64,000 nt of DNA from JBBROS01 sp963792675 (GTDB lineage Bacteria > Pseudomonadota > Alphaproteobacteria > Acetobacterales > Acetobacteraceae): NCBI GenBank assembly GCA_963792675.1, contig CAWBWT010000002.1, positions 1,860,001-1,924,000 on the forward strand. Direction: 5' to 3'. Positions 35,387-45,003 of this stretch are shown here, one piece after another; within the stretch, counting starts at the first letter, position 1; each line of letters starts with the position of its first letter. Under the pieces are notes generated by a model. That model saw only the letters and a list, made by a program, of their open reading frames with translations, ran no database searches and had not been told where the DNA came from. Made by a program: the position numbers and the translations under genes.

Positions 35387-35655
35387 GGTGTTCCGATTCT
35401 TGTTCACATGCGCGGCCAGGCACGGCCGCCGTGCGCGACATTGCAATTGATCCGCTCAGTGCCAGTGCCCTACTTCGACCGCACGACACAAACCCGCAGC
35501 TTGCGAGGCGCGCATCGTCCTCGAGCGGACTATGGCCGTCCGCAAGTCGGCGCATCCCGAACTGCACCTTTCGATCGCAGCCGGATGGGCCTTGAACCCG
35601 GGTGCGTGCCGATATATAGGCAGTCCTGACCGCGCTTTCATAACGGAATTGTCGC
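35387..35655. other. Divergent intergenic region upstream of cysE
   Basis: This is 269 bp between the divergent hydrolase and cysE genes. I see no coding sequence. GATATATAG near 35610 could be part of a -10 region for cysE. The error-rich block spans it, so the exact sequence is doubtful. Confidence 0.4.
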
Positions 35656-36332
35656 ATGGCATTCATGTTTTTGCGCGAGGTGGTCCAGACCTACCGGCAG
35701 CGAGACCCGGCCGCGCGCTCCCAGCTGGAGGTCTTGCTGTGCTATCCGGGGTTGCACGCAATCCTGCTGCACCGGCTGGCCCACCGGCTCTGGCGCGGCG
35801 GCTGTTCCTGCTCGGCCGCTTCACCTCCCATCTCGGCCGCTTCCTGACGGCATCGAGATCCATCCCGGCGCACGGATCGGCCGCCGGGTCGATGATCGAC
35901 CACGGCATGGGCGTCGTCATCGGCGAGACGGCCGATGCTTGGCGACGACGTCTACCTCTATCACCAGGTGACACTCGGCGGCACCAGCACGCGAACGGGC
36001 AAGCGGCACCCGACGGTCGGCAACGGCGTGATCCTCGGCGCCGGCGCCAAGATCCTGGGCGACATCGTGATCGGCGACGGCGCCCGGGTCGGCGCCAACG
36101 CCGTCGTCGGTGCAGCGGTGCAGCCAGGACGAGACGGTGGTCGGCATCCCCGCCCGGCCGGTGGAACGGGACCGCGAGCAAGCCGCGACGCCACGCCCGC
36201 ATCGCTTCGTCGCCTACGGCACGCCGTGCGACGGCGCGCTCGACCCGCTGATGTGCCACGATCGAGGTGCTGCGGGCCGAGTTGCTGGCGCTGGAGGCGC
36301 GGGTCGCGGCTATGGGGCGGTCCGCCGCATGA
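35656..36332 (+). CDS. cysE: Serine O-acetyltransferase, frameshifted
   Basis: CysE acetylates L-serine for cysteine synthesis. Pieces are YRQRDPAARSQLEVLLCYPGLHAILLHRLAHRLW, then in other frames IDHGMGVVIGETA, DDVYLYHQVTLGGTSTRTGKRHPTVGNGVILGAGAKILGDIVIGDGARVGANAVV (left-handed beta-helix hexapeptides) and ETVVGIPARPV. The tail LRAELLALEARVAAM precedes the TGA at 36330. Repaired length is ~225 residues. Several one-base shifts occur. It is the first gene of a sulfur cluster with two desulfurases. Confidence 0.9.
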
Positions 36333-36359
36333 CGATGCAAAGCGGCCGAGTGAGCGGCG

Positions 36360-37450
36360 GTGGCCTATCTGGACGCCAACGCCACCGAGCCGCTGCGGCC
36401 GGAGGCGCGGGCGGCAACGCTCGCGGCGATGGACCTGGTCGGGCAACCCGTCCAGCGTGCACGCCGCCGGGCGCGCCGCCCGGCGGGTGCTGGAGGATGC
36501 GCGGGAGGCGATCGCCGCGCGGTTCGGCGCCGAGCCGGCGGCGTGGTGTTCACCTCCGGCGGGACGGAGGCCGATGCGCTCGCGCGATCGCATGCGCTGG
36601 GCGCATGGGCCGCCGGCGTCCTGATCGGCGCCACGCGAGCACGATGCGGTGCGCGCCGCGCGCGCCGATGCGCCGCGTGCTGCCGGTCGACCGGGACGGC
36701 GTGGCCGACCTCGATGGCGCTCGAGCGGGCGCTGCAGGACGGGCCGGCGCTGGTCTGCCTGATGCTGGCCAACAACGAGACCGGCACGATCCAGCCGGTG
36801 GCCGAGGCCGCCGCGCTGTGCCGCCGGTTCGGGGCGCGTGCTGCATGTGGACGCGGTGCAGGCGGCCGGGCGCATCCCGATCGACCTGCGCGCGCTCGGG
36901 CGCGGACAGCATGGCGCTGTCGTCGCCACAAGCTCGGCGGCCCGGCGGGCGCCGGGGCGCTGCTGCTGGCGCCGGGCCATGGCAGCGCGGCGCTGATCGC
37001 CGGCGGCGGGCAGGAGCGGGGCGGCGGGGCGGCACGCCGGCCGTTGCCCGCCATCGCCGGGTTCGCGGCCGCCGCCGGGCGCCGGCCGCGGCGCGACCTG
37101 GCCGCCGTTGCGGGACGGCGGTCGAGCGGGCCGTCGCCGCGGCGGGCGGCATCGTGCTCGGCGGCGCGGAGCGGCTGCCGAACACCGTCTGCGCGGCGCT
37201 GCCGGGCGTGCGCGGCGCAGACACAGCTCATCGCGCTCGATCTGGCGGGCGTGCAGGTGTCGGCCGGGGCCGCCTGCGTCGCGGCAAGGTGGCGCGCAGC
37301 CACGTGCTGGAGGCGATGGGGCTGGGCGCGCTGGCCGGGCGAGGCGATCCGCGTGTCGTTGCCGTGGAATGCGACCGCGGCGGACGTCGACGCGTTCGCG
37401 GCTGCCTACTCGGCAATGGCGGCGCCGGCTCGCCCGGCGAGGCGGCGTGA
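36360..37450 (+). CDS. Cysteine desulfurase (NifS/IscS-like) 1, multiply frameshifted
   Basis: This is a PLP enzyme releasing sulfur from cysteine. In order through three frames: YLDANATEPLRPEA, NPSSVHAAGRAARRVLEDAR, VVFTSGGTEADAL, LVCLMLANNETGTIQPV, LHVDAVQAAGRIPIDL, HKLGGPAGAGALLL (PLP Lys), LPNTVCAALPGV, SAGAAC (the catalytic loop follows but is garbled) and SHVLEAMGLG. About fifteen one-base shifts occur in 1.09 kb, twelve of them extra bases. The sequence is shorter and more divergent than the next gene and resembles the accessory desulfurase often paired with it in alphaproteobacteria. Confidence 0.88.
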
Positions 37451-38664
37451 GTCGCCTCGGGCTGCTACGGCCGCCCATATCCGGATCGGCATGCGACCGA
37501 ACCGTCCCGATCTACCTCGACAACCAGGCCACCACGCCCTGCGACCCCCGCGTGGTCGCGGCCATGCTGCCGTGGTTCACCGAGCGGTTCGGCAACCCGC
37601 ACAGCGCCGAGCACGCGCATGGGCCAGCGACGCGGAGGCGGCGGTCGAGGCCGCCCGGGCCGAGGTCGCCGCGCTGATCGGCGCCGAGCCGCGGGAGATC
37701 GTGCTCACCTCCGGCGCCACGGAGGCCAACAACATCGCCATCAAGGGCGCCGCCCGGCTCGCCGCCGGCCAGGGACGGCACGCGGCGCCGGATCATCACC
37801 GTCGCGACCGAGCATAAATGCGTGCTGGAGAGCGTGGCCGACCTTCGGCGCCGAAGGGTTCGAGCCGGTGCATCCTGCCGGTCGGGCCGACGGGCTGCTG
37901 GACCCGGCGCGTGCTGCCGGCCGCGCTGGCAGTGCCGACGCTGCTGGTCAGCGTCATGGCGGTGAACAACGAGACGGGCGTGATCCAGGACATCGCCCGC
38001 CCTCGCCGCGCATCGCGCGCGAGGCCGGCGCGCTGTTCCACACCGACGCCGCGCAGGCGCTGGGCAAGGTCGCCGCTCGACGTGGCGGCCGGCATCGACC
38101 TGCCTCAGCTTCAGCGGCCACAAGCTGTACGGCCCGAAGGGCATGGGCGCGCTGTATGTCCGCCGCCGTCCGCGGGTGCGGCTGGCAGCCGCTGTTCTCC
38201 GGCGGCGGGCAGGAGCGGGGGCTGCGCTCCGGCACGCTGCCGACGCCGCTGGTCGTCGGGTTCGGCGAGGCATGCCGGATCGCCGGCGCGGAGATGGCCG
38301 GCGACGCCGCGCGCATCGCCGACCTGCGCGACCGGCTGCTGGCCGGGCTGCGCCGCGGCTGCCCGGCCTGCGGGTGAACGGCATCCATGGCGCACCGCAT
38401 CGCCGGCAACCTCAACATCACCCTCCCGCGCGCCGCGCGCTGGAGCTCATGCGGGCCGTCGCCGGAGCTGTGCGTCTCGACCGGCTCGCGCCTGCTCCTC
38501 GGCGGCGATCGAGCCGAGCTACGTGCTGCGCGCCATGGGCCTGAGCGACGCCGAGGCGTCACGGACCTTGCGCCTGGGGCTGGGACGCTTTACCTCCGCC
38601 GCCGAAGTGGATTTCGCCGCCGACGCGCTGGCGACTGCCGCCCTGCAACTGGTTCGAGGCCTAG
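37447..38664 (+). CDS. Cysteine desulfurase (IscS/NifS-like) 2, multiply frameshifted
   Basis: This is the second PLP desulfurase in tandem. Pieces are TVPIYLDNQATTPCDPRVVAAMLPWFTERFGNPHS, EIVLTSGATEANNIAIKGAA, SVMAVNNETGVIQDI, FHTDAAQALGKV, CSGHKLYGPKGMGALYV-like residues near 38115, RVRLAAAVLRRRAGAG read in a shifted frame over the GGGQERGLRSGT site, and YVLRAMGLSDAEA. It likely supplies sulfur to Fe-S assembly and to MnmA. GTG at 37447 overlaps the previous stop; the end near 38664 is approximate. Confidence 0.88.
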
Positions 38665-38667
38665 CCA

Positions 38668-38997
38668 TGCCCAAGATGACCTTCGTCGAGCGCAACGGCA
38701 CCGCCCGTGAGGTGGATGCGCCGCTCGGCCTGTCCGTGCTGGAAATCGCGCACAAGCATGGCGTCGACATCGAGGGCGCCTGCGAGGGCTCGCTGGCCTG
38801 CTCGACCTGCCACGTGATCGTCGATGCCGGCCTGGTTCGCGAAGCTCGCCAAGCCGACCGAGGACGAGGAGGACATGCTCGACCTCGCCTTCGGGCTGGA
38901 GCAGACGAGCCGGCTGGGCTGCCAGATCGTGATGACCCAGGCGCTGGACGGCCTGGTCGTGAAGCTGCCGGCCGGCACCCGCAACGCCCAAGGCTAG
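38668..38997 (+). CDS. 2Fe-2S ferredoxin (adrenodoxin/ISC type), one frameshift
   Basis: This is a ~109-residue electron carrier. PLGLSVLEIAHKHGVDIEGACEGSLACSTCHVIVD holds three cluster Cys in the C-x5-C-x2-C spacing. LGCQIVMTQALDGLVVKLP holds the fourth. One extra C near 38835 shifts the frame between them; repaired, it reads DAGWFAKLAKPTEDEEDMLDL. ISC-type ferredoxins feed electrons to Fe-S assembly, in line with the desulfurase just upstream. Confidence 0.93.
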
Positions 38998-39019
38998 GTC
39001 CGGAGCGGGGCTCGCCGCC

Positions 39020-40095
39020 ATGCGCATCCTCGCCGCGATGTCGGGCGGCGTGGACAGCAGCGTCATGGCCGGGTTGCTGGCCGAGGCCGGGCACGAGGTG
39101 ATCGGCGTCACCTTGCAGCTGTATGACCAGCGGCGCCGCGTCGGGCCGGCGCGGCGCCTGCTGCGCCGGGCAGGACATCCACGACGCCCGCGACGTGGCC
39201 GACCGGCTGGGCATCGCGCATTACGTGATCGACCGCGAGGCGCGGTTCCGCAGCGCCGTCATCCAGGATTTCGCCGACAGCTATGCCGCCGGCGAGACCC
39301 CGGTGCCCTGCGTCCGGTGCAACATGATCGGTGAAGTTCACCGACCTGCTGCGGCCTCGCGCGCGACCTCGGCGCCGAGGCGATGGCGACCGGGCATTAC
39401 GTGCGCCGGGTCGAGGGGCCGGCCGGGCCGGAGCTGCACCGGGCCGCGCGACCCGGCGCGCGACCAGAGCTGGTTCCTGTTCGCAACCACCGCCGACGCA
39501 GCTCGCCTTCACCCGGTTCCCGCTCGGCGACATGCCGGACAAGGCGGCGGTGCGGGCGGAGGCGGCGCGGCTCGGCTTGGCGGTCGCGGCCAAGCCGGAC
39601 AGCCAGGATCTGTGCTTCGTGCCCGACGGCCGCTACGCCGACATCGGTGGCCCGGCTGCGCCCGGACGCGGCGGTGCCCGGCGAGATCGTCGTCCCGCGA
39701 CGGCCGCGTGCTCGGACACCATGCCGGGGTGGCGGGCTACACGGTCGGGCAGGGGCGCAAGCTCGGTGGCGCGTCGCAGGACGGCGGCGTGCAGCAGGCG
39801 GTGCTGCGGGTCGACGCCAGCCGGCGCCGCATCGTGGTGGGTCCGCGCCAGGCGGGCCGGACCGAGCTGCGGCTGCGCGGGGTGAACTGGCTGGTCCAGC
39901 CCGCAGCCGTTGCGCTGCACGGTCAAGCTGCGGGCGCGCGAGGCGCCGCAGGCGGCCTCGGTCCGGCCCGAGGGCGATGGTGCCGTGGTGGTCCTGGAGG
40001 CCGCGACGCTGGTGGCGCCGGGGCAGGCCTGCGTCTTCTACGAGGGCGACCGCCTGCTCGGCGGCGGGTTCGTGAAGCCGCCCGACAGCGATTGA
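39020..40095 (+). CDS. mnmA: tRNA 2-thiouridine(34) synthase MnmA, multiply frameshifted
   Basis: MnmA thiolates U34 of tRNA-Lys, -Glu and -Gln using sulfur relayed from a desulfurase. Pieces are MRILAAMSGGVDSSVMAGLLAEAGHEV (PP-loop), GRRGACCAGQDIHDARDVADRLG, ETPVPCVRCNM (catalytic Cys), EAMATGHYVRRV, DQSWFLF, DSQDLCFVPDGRYADI (second Cys) and HAGVAGYTVGQGRKLG. I count about nine one-base shifts, every one explained by a single extra G or C. Repaired length is ~355 residues. Confidence 0.93.
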
Positions 40096-40132
40096 CGCGG
40101 CGCAGGGAGTGCGGCATATCCCCGCGCCCGAT

Positions 40133-40207
40133 GGCAGCGTAGCTCAGTGGTAGAGCAGGGGAATCATAATCCCTTGGTCGGGGGTTCAAATCCCTCCGCT
40201 GCTACCA
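40133..40207 (+). tRNA. tRNA-Met (anticodon CAT), probably elongator
   Basis: This 75-nt cloverleaf has acceptor GGCAGCG with CGCTGCT (first pair G-T), D arm AGCTCAGTGGTAGAGC, loop ATCATAA with CAT at 40165-40167, T arm GGGTTCAAATCCC and CCA at the end. It lacks the three-G-C-pair initiator anticodon stem. A tRNA-Ile with modified CAT cannot be excluded from sequence alone. Confidence 0.9.
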
Positions 40208-40372
40208 TCGCGGGGTTATCCTACGAGGCGGTTCGTGCCGGTAGAGGGCCTGCCGTACGCTAGGGATTTATCCGCAAGAAACTGCGTCCTCTCGCAGCAG
40301 TGTTGCCGCGCAAGGCATCTTACGTGACCTGTTCGAGTTCAAGTCTCGTCTGCAGCCGGCAGAGTTAGGACC

Positions 40373-40750
40373 TTGCGTTTGTGTGTACTGGTCGTTGAAG
40401 ACGAACCGTTGATCCTCGACATTATAGCGGAAACGCTGGAGGGCGCCGGCTATGACGTGATGCGGGCGTCGACCGGGCCGCAGGCCGTGGGCTTGATCGC
40501 CGCGGGTAAGACCGAGTTCAGCGCGCTGTTCAGCGACTTTCACCTCCCAGGCGGCCTGACCGGGCTCGACGTCGCGGCCGTGATGCGGGAGCGCTTTCCC
40601 GGGCTGCCGGTCATTCTCGCGACCGGACGGCCGGATGTGCTCGAAAGAACCTGCGCGCCCGCCGAGAGCTACGTCCTGCTGCAAAAGCCGTATGGGCCGT
40701 CGGAGATGCTGCGGGAGCTCGGCCGGCTGGTCCCGCCGCATCACGGGTGA
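40373..40750 (+). CDS. Single-domain response regulator (receiver)
   Basis: This is a 125-residue CheY-like protein: LVVEDEPLILDIIAETLEGAGY (acidic pair), ALFSDFHLPGG (phosphoacceptor Asp), VILATGRPD (Thr) and VLLQKPYGPSEML (Lys). There is no output domain. Such stand-alone receivers often act in phosphorelays or with hybrid kinases; none is nearby. TTG at 40373 is the likely start. It is convergent with the DUF4175 gene, 16 bases apart. Confidence 0.9.
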   Translation: MRLCVLVVEDEPLILDIIAETLEGAGYDVMRASTGPQAVGLIAAGKTEFSALFSDFHLPGGLTGLDVAAVMRERFPGLPVILATGRPDVLERTCAPAESYVLLQKPYGPSEMLRELGRLVPPHHG

Positions 40751-40766
40751 GCCGCCGGGCTCGCTC

Positions 40767-43454
40767 TCAGAACGACTTCAGCAGCCGGTCGATGTAGTCC
40801 AACTCGGGTTGCGGCCGCGTGCGGTCGGCGCCGCGGCGGCGTAGCTCCTCCTGCAACGCCCGGGTGCGGGCTTGTTCCATCTCCGTCGGCACGGGCTGGC
40901 TGCCGAGCCCCGCGCCGTCGACACCTTGCTCGCGGCCGTCCACGTCCTGCGGCAACTGCCGGCCGAGCGGGTCGCGACGGGCGCTACGCCGGCGCTGGGC
41001 CTCACCGGGGCGCTGACCGCTTTGGCCGTCGCGGTTGCCATTGGCGTTGTCGCCCTGGCCGGCTTGGCCCTGATCACCGTCGCTCATCTCCTGGCCTTCG
41101 TCGCCTTCGCCTTCGCCCTCACCCTCCTGCTCGCCGCGGCCGAACTGCCGCGCGAGCTGCTGGCTCATGGAGCGTCCGCCTTTCTGCAGCGCCTCGATCG
41201 CCCGCTGCTGTGCGGCGCCGGCGGCGTTGTCGCGGCCTTCGGCCATCGCCTGACCGGCGTCGCGCATCGCGGTATCCGCCTCGCCCAGCGGCGCCGGAAC
41301 CTGGCCGGTGAGGTCGCCGAACCGCTGCATCAACTCGCCCAGCGCGCGCCGCATCGCGTTCTGGGCCCGCTGATCCTTGCTTCGCTGATCCTGGCCCGGC
41401 TGGCCCGGCTGGTCGGGGGCAGTCGCGTCGGCTGAGCCGGGCGGACGTTGTTCCTGCCGCGAGGGGGGCCTCGGTGAGGGCGCGCCGGGCGGCGCGTTGG
41501 GGCTGGCGCCCGGCTGATCGGTGCGCGCCCGGCTGCGGTCGAGCAGGCCGCCTTCGCGCTGGACCATGTCCTGCACCGCGTCCGTCTGCTGCTTGCCCTT
41601 CTCGCGCCGCTCGGCGTTGCGCTTTTCGCGCTGCTCCCCGTGCTCGGGCCGGGCGTTCTGCAGCTGCTCCAGCAGCTTCTCCAGTTCCGCCATCTGCTGC
41701 TTGGCGTCGTCCATCCGCCCCTCGCGGGCGGCGTCCTCGGCGCGCTGGGCCATACGGTCGAGGTCACGGGCGTTCATCTGCGGCTGGCTCGGGTCGAGCG
41801 GCATCTCAGTCCGTTCGTGCCGGGCCTGCTCGGCCAGCGCCTCGAGATGCTTCTGGATCGCCTCGCGCAGCTCCTGCATGCGCTTGTCGAGGTCGGCGCG
41901 GGCGGCCTTGTCCTCGGGGTTCTGCCGAGCCGCCTCCAACGCGTCCCGAACCGCCTGGCGCGCCTGGGCCAGCGCCTGGGCGGTCCGATCGGTGGCGCCT
42001 TCCTCCAGCGCTAAGGCCAAGGCCCACATCCGCGCTTGCGCCTCGTCCACGGCCGGCTGTCCGTGGCCGCGCAGCAGCAGGGCGCCGGTGCCGCGCAGCT
42101 GCAGCGCGACGCTGGCCGAGTTGTCGAACAGCTCGGGCCGTGCCTCGAGTTCCTCGAGCGCCATGCGGGCCGGCTGCCGCCCGTCAGGTGTGAGGCTGAG
42201 CTGCTTGCGGATGGCGATCAGCGCCTGGGCGGCCGGGTTGGCGAAGCTCCGCTCGGGCAAGGCGAACTCGGCATCCTTGCTTTCGCCGCGTTGACCCGCG
42301 GCGTCCTTCGCGGCGACGCGGCCGCGCACCGGCAGGCCGGCCCAAGGATGGGCCGTGAGATCCTGCATGATGGTGCCGCGCGCCGATTTCGGGCTGCCGG
42401 ACAGCGCCCCGGCCACAACGAGCGGCGGCGCGTCGGGCCGGTCGCGCAGGCGCATCTCGCCCTGCACCGCGGCGACGCCGTAATCGTCGTCCGCCTGCCA
42501 TGCGAGGCGGACGCGGGGAGCGGCACGGCCGGTGCCGCCGACGGCGCCGGGCGGTTCAGTGAACGCGGCCGTCGGCGGCTTGTCGGGCAGCACGGCGATC
42601 GACCAGCCGGCGACCTCGAGCGGGCCGCGGCGGATGGCGAGCCGGCCAGAGGCGGTGATGTCGCGCTCCGCCTGCCAGCTGTGGGCGTCGAGGGCGTGGA
42701 ACTCGGTCGGCTCGGCGCCGAGTGCCAGCATCGGGTTGCCGCTGCCGCCGGTGACGCTGACGGTCAGGTGGGCGCCGGTCGGCACCGGCGCGGGAGTCGT
42801 GCCGGGCTGCAGGAACACCGGCGGCAGGCCGGTATAGGCGGGCGGCGTCATCCAGGCCTGCACCACCGTCCCCGGCGCTGCGGGGCCGGCCGGCAAGGCG
42901 GGCCAGGCGGCGGCGGCGAGACGGTTGAACCAGTCCGGCCCGGCCATCACCAGCGCCGCAACCAGGGCGACGCCGAGCAGCATGCGCAAGGCGATCCGGT
43001 CGCGTCCCGCCAAGCCCGGCCGCGGCGTGCCGACACGGAGCCGGCCGATCTGGGCGCGCAGGCGCTGCTGGTGCAGCGCCCAGACCCGCTCGCCTTCCGG
43101 GCTGCGCGTAGCGGCCTGGTCCTGCAGCGCAGCGAGCGGGCGGTGGGACAGGCCGGTCGCCCGCTCCAGCCGGCGGTCGACGAAGTCGGGGCTGGGCCGA
43201 ACCGTATGTCCCAGCCCGCGCCACAGGAGCGCCGCGGCGGCTAGCAGCACCACGGCTGGCAGGGCCACCCGCAGCGACGGCGGCAGGAAGGCGGGGAGGT
43301 CCAGCAGCGCCGCCGCGGCGAACGCGCCGACCAGTCCCAGGGCGGGCCAGGCGGCGGGCCAGAGCTGTTCGAACCACAGAATCGCCCGCGCCACACCGCG
43401 CTTGCGCCCGAGGTCGGACGGCAGCTTCGGTCCGGGCGGGCCGGCCTGGGTCAT
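40767..43454 (-). CDS. DUF4175 / TIGR02302 family large membrane protein
   Basis: This 895-residue protein has two N-terminal membrane helices (about 30-75), a third near residue 165, a beta-rich periplasmic part, and a long C-terminal half dominated by Gln, Glu, Arg and Ala. That half is likely a coiled coil followed by a disordered GEGEGDEGQE-type stretch. WQADDDYGVAAVQGEMRLRDRP and EMEQARTRALQEELRRRGADRTRPQPELDYIDRLL are family signatures. The function is unknown; it is always near lysA and argH in alphaproteobacteria. The ATG at 43454 overlaps the lysA stop. Confidence 0.9.
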   Translation of the reverse strand: MTQAGPPGPKLPSDLGRKRGVARAILWFEQLWPAAWPALGLVGAFAAAALLDLPAFLPPSLRVALPAVVLLAAAALLWRGLGHTVRPSPDFVDRRLERATGLSHRPLAALQDQAATRSPEGERVWALHQQRLRAQIGRLRVGTPRPGLAGRDRIALRMLLGVALVAALVMAGPDWFNRLAAAAWPALPAGPAAPGTVVQAWMTPPAYTGLPPVFLQPGTTPAPVPTGAHLTVSVTGGSGNPMLALGAEPTEFHALDAHSWQAERDITASGRLAIRRGPLEVAGWSIAVLPDKPPTAAFTEPPGAVGGTGRAAPRVRLAWQADDDYGVAAVQGEMRLRDRPDAPPLVVAGALSGSPKSARGTIMQDLTAHPWAGLPVRGRVAAKDAAGQRGESKDAEFALPERSFANPAAQALIAIRKQLSLTPDGRQPARMALEELEARPELFDNSASVALQLRGTGALLLRGHGQPAVDEAQARMWALALALEEGATDRTAQALAQARQAVRDALEAARQNPEDKAARADLDKRMQELREAIQKHLEALAEQARHERTEMPLDPSQPQMNARDLDRMAQRAEDAAREGRMDDAKQQMAELEKLLEQLQNARPEHGEQREKRNAERREKGKQQTDAVQDMVQREGGLLDRSRARTDQPGASPNAPPGAPSPRPPSRQEQRPPGSADATAPDQPGQPGQDQRSKDQRAQNAMRRALGELMQRFGDLTGQVPAPLGEADTAMRDAGQAMAEGRDNAAGAAQQRAIEALQKGGRSMSQQLARQFGRGEQEGEGEGEGDEGQEMSDGDQGQAGQGDNANGNRDGQSGQRPGEAQRRRSARRDPLGRQLPQDVDGREQGVDGAGLGSQPVPTEMEQARTRALQEELRRRGADRTRPQPELDYIDRLLKSF

Positions 43455-44782
43455 CGGAGCCAGTCCGGCACCTGCTCGTTCGCCCACATCGCCTCGAGCG
43501 GTTGGCGTGGGCGAATGGTGGACCACCGCCCGGCATCGACCATGACCTCGGCCGCCAATGGCCGGGCGTTGTAGGTTGAGCTCATCACCGAACCATAGGC
43601 ACCCGCATCGAGGATCGCCACAAGCGCGTGCGGCGCCAGCTCCGGCAGCATCCGTGCACGCGCGAACGTGTCCCCGGTTTCACACACCGGGCCGACCACG
43701 TCGGCCGGCGACAAAGGCGCGACCGCCGCGGCCGGGCCGACCGGGACGATGCCGTGCCAGGCCTCGTACATGGCCGGCCGCAGCAGGTCGTTCATCGCCG
43801 CGTCGAGCACCAGGAAGCGCCGCTCGCCGGTGCGCTTGCCCAGCAGCACCGCCGCCAGCAGCACGCCGGCGCTGCCGACCACCCATCGCCCCGGCTCGAT
43901 GGCGACCCGCAGGCCGAGGTTGCCGAACGCGCTGCGGATGGCTCCGGCCAGGGCCGCAGGGGTGGCGGCCGGCTCGTTGCGGTAGCCGATGCCGAGGCCG
44001 CCGCCGCAATCGACCACCTCGACCGCGTGCCCGGCCGCGCGCAGGCCGCGTATCAAGTCGGCGGCGCGGCTGTAAGCGGCGTGGTACGGGCGGGTGGTCA
44101 GGATCTGGCTACCGATATGCAGCGCGAGGCCGACCGGCTGGATGCCGGGCAGCGTGGCGGCGTGGGCGTAGAGCGCGGGCGCCTCGGCATACGCAATGCC
44201 GAACTTGTTGTCGGCGCGGCCGGTGGTGATCTTGGCGTGGGTGCCGGCGTCCACGTCCGGGTTGACCCGGAGGACGACCGCGGCGGTGCGGCCCATGCCG
44301 TGCGCGAGGGCGGACAGCATCGCCATCTCCTCCGCGCTCTCGACGTTGATCTGGCCGACGCCTGATTCGAGGGCCAGGCGGAGCTCCCACTCCGCCTTGC
44401 CGACCCCGGAGAAGACGATGTGTTCGCCGGCGATGCCCGCCGCACGGGCACGCATCAACTCGCCGCCGCTGACGATGTCGGCACCCGCGCCGGCCTGCCG
44501 CACCAGGTTCAGCACGGCGAGGTGGTCGTTGGCCTTCACCGCATAATGGATCGCCGCTTGGAGGCCGGCGCCGTCGAGCGCGGCACGCAGCGCGTCGAGC
44601 CGGGTGCGAATCGCGGTCGCCGACAGAACCCAGGTCGGAGTTCCGGCCGCCATGGCGACGGCATGCAGCGGCACGCCGTCCATCAGCAGCCCGTCATGCG
44701 CGTCCATCGCCAGATGCGGCCGGGCCGCGATCAGCTCGGCCAGGGTCGGGTCGGGATCGGCGTCGAGGATCGCGGCGTGCAT
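43451..44782 (-). CDS. lysA: Diaminopimelate decarboxylase
   Basis: LysA makes L-lysine from meso-diaminopimelate with PLP. The 443-residue enzyme shows IHYAVKANDHLAVL (PLP Lys), GADIVSGGELMRA, FSGVGKAEWEL, GLALHIGSQIL, VVDCGGGLGIGY, IEPGRWVVGSAG, VVGPVCETGDTFAR (active-site Cys) and DAGAYGSVMSSTYNARP. It is part of the argH-lptM-lysA operon, 71 bases after the lptM-like gene. Confidence 0.97.
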   Translation of the reverse strand: MHAAILDADPDPTLAELIAARPHLAMDAHDGLLMDGVPLHAVAMAAGTPTWVLSATAIRTRLDALRAALDGAGLQAAIHYAVKANDHLAVLNLVRQAGAGADIVSGGELMRARAAGIAGEHIVFSGVGKAEWELRLALESGVGQINVESAEEMAMLSALAHGMGRTAAVVLRVNPDVDAGTHAKITTGRADNKFGIAYAEAPALYAHAATLPGIQPVGLALHIGSQILTTRPYHAAYSRAADLIRGLRAAGHAVEVVDCGGGLGIGYRNEPAATPAALAGAIRSAFGNLGLRVAIEPGRWVVGSAGVLLAAVLLGKRTGERRFLVLDAAMNDLLRPAMYEAWHGIVPVGPAAAVAPLSPADVVGPVCETGDTFARARMLPELAPHALVAILDAGAYGSVMSSTYNARPLAAEVMVDAGRWSTIRPRQPLEAMWANEQVPDWLR

Positions 44783-44853
44783 CAGGCAGTATTAGGGGTT
44801 GCCGGAGGTTGGGCGCTAGATCACCCGGGTAGTGTTGCGTGGCGGCGCGGCGC

Positions 44854-45003
44854 CTACCGGGACGGATACTGCTTGGGGAAGACGATCTCGTTGTCCGGAC
44901 CCGGCGCGGACGGCGCACCCTTCTTGCCGCAGCCGGCGAGCAGCAGGAGGGCCAGCACGGCCGCCCCCGCCTTCAAGCCCGGCTTCACCCCAGCGCCGAT
45001 CAC
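44854..45003 (-). CDS. lptM: Tiny LptM/YifL-like lipoprotein
   Basis: This 49-residue protein starts with GTG inside the argH stop (GTGA). VIGAGVKPGLKAGAAVLAL is a signal helix, and LLLLAGCGKKGAP is a lipobox with Cys at residue 26 followed by the GKKG motif. A Pro-rich tail ends in PKQYPSR. LptM helps assemble the LptD outer-membrane translocon in E. coli. Its place between argH and lysA is conserved in alphaproteobacteria. Confidence 0.88.
   Translation of the reverse strand: MIGAGVKPGLKAGAAVLALLLLAGCGKKGAPSAPGPDNEIVFPKQYPSR

Noticed and set aside
35456..35662. A 68-codon minus-strand open frame upstream of cysE
   Set aside because: No ribosome site, no recognisable features, and it lies in the error-rich block.
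33377..40095. Programmed ribosomal frameshifting or a decaying genomic region
   Set aside because: Dozens of shifts without slippery heptamers, spread through essential genes with otherwise conserved protein sequence, fit neither idea.
40262..40300. Small RNA or terminator at CTGCG-N6-CGCAG downstream of tRNA-Met
   Set aside because: Only a five-pair stem without T-run or promoter-like sequence; too weak to call.
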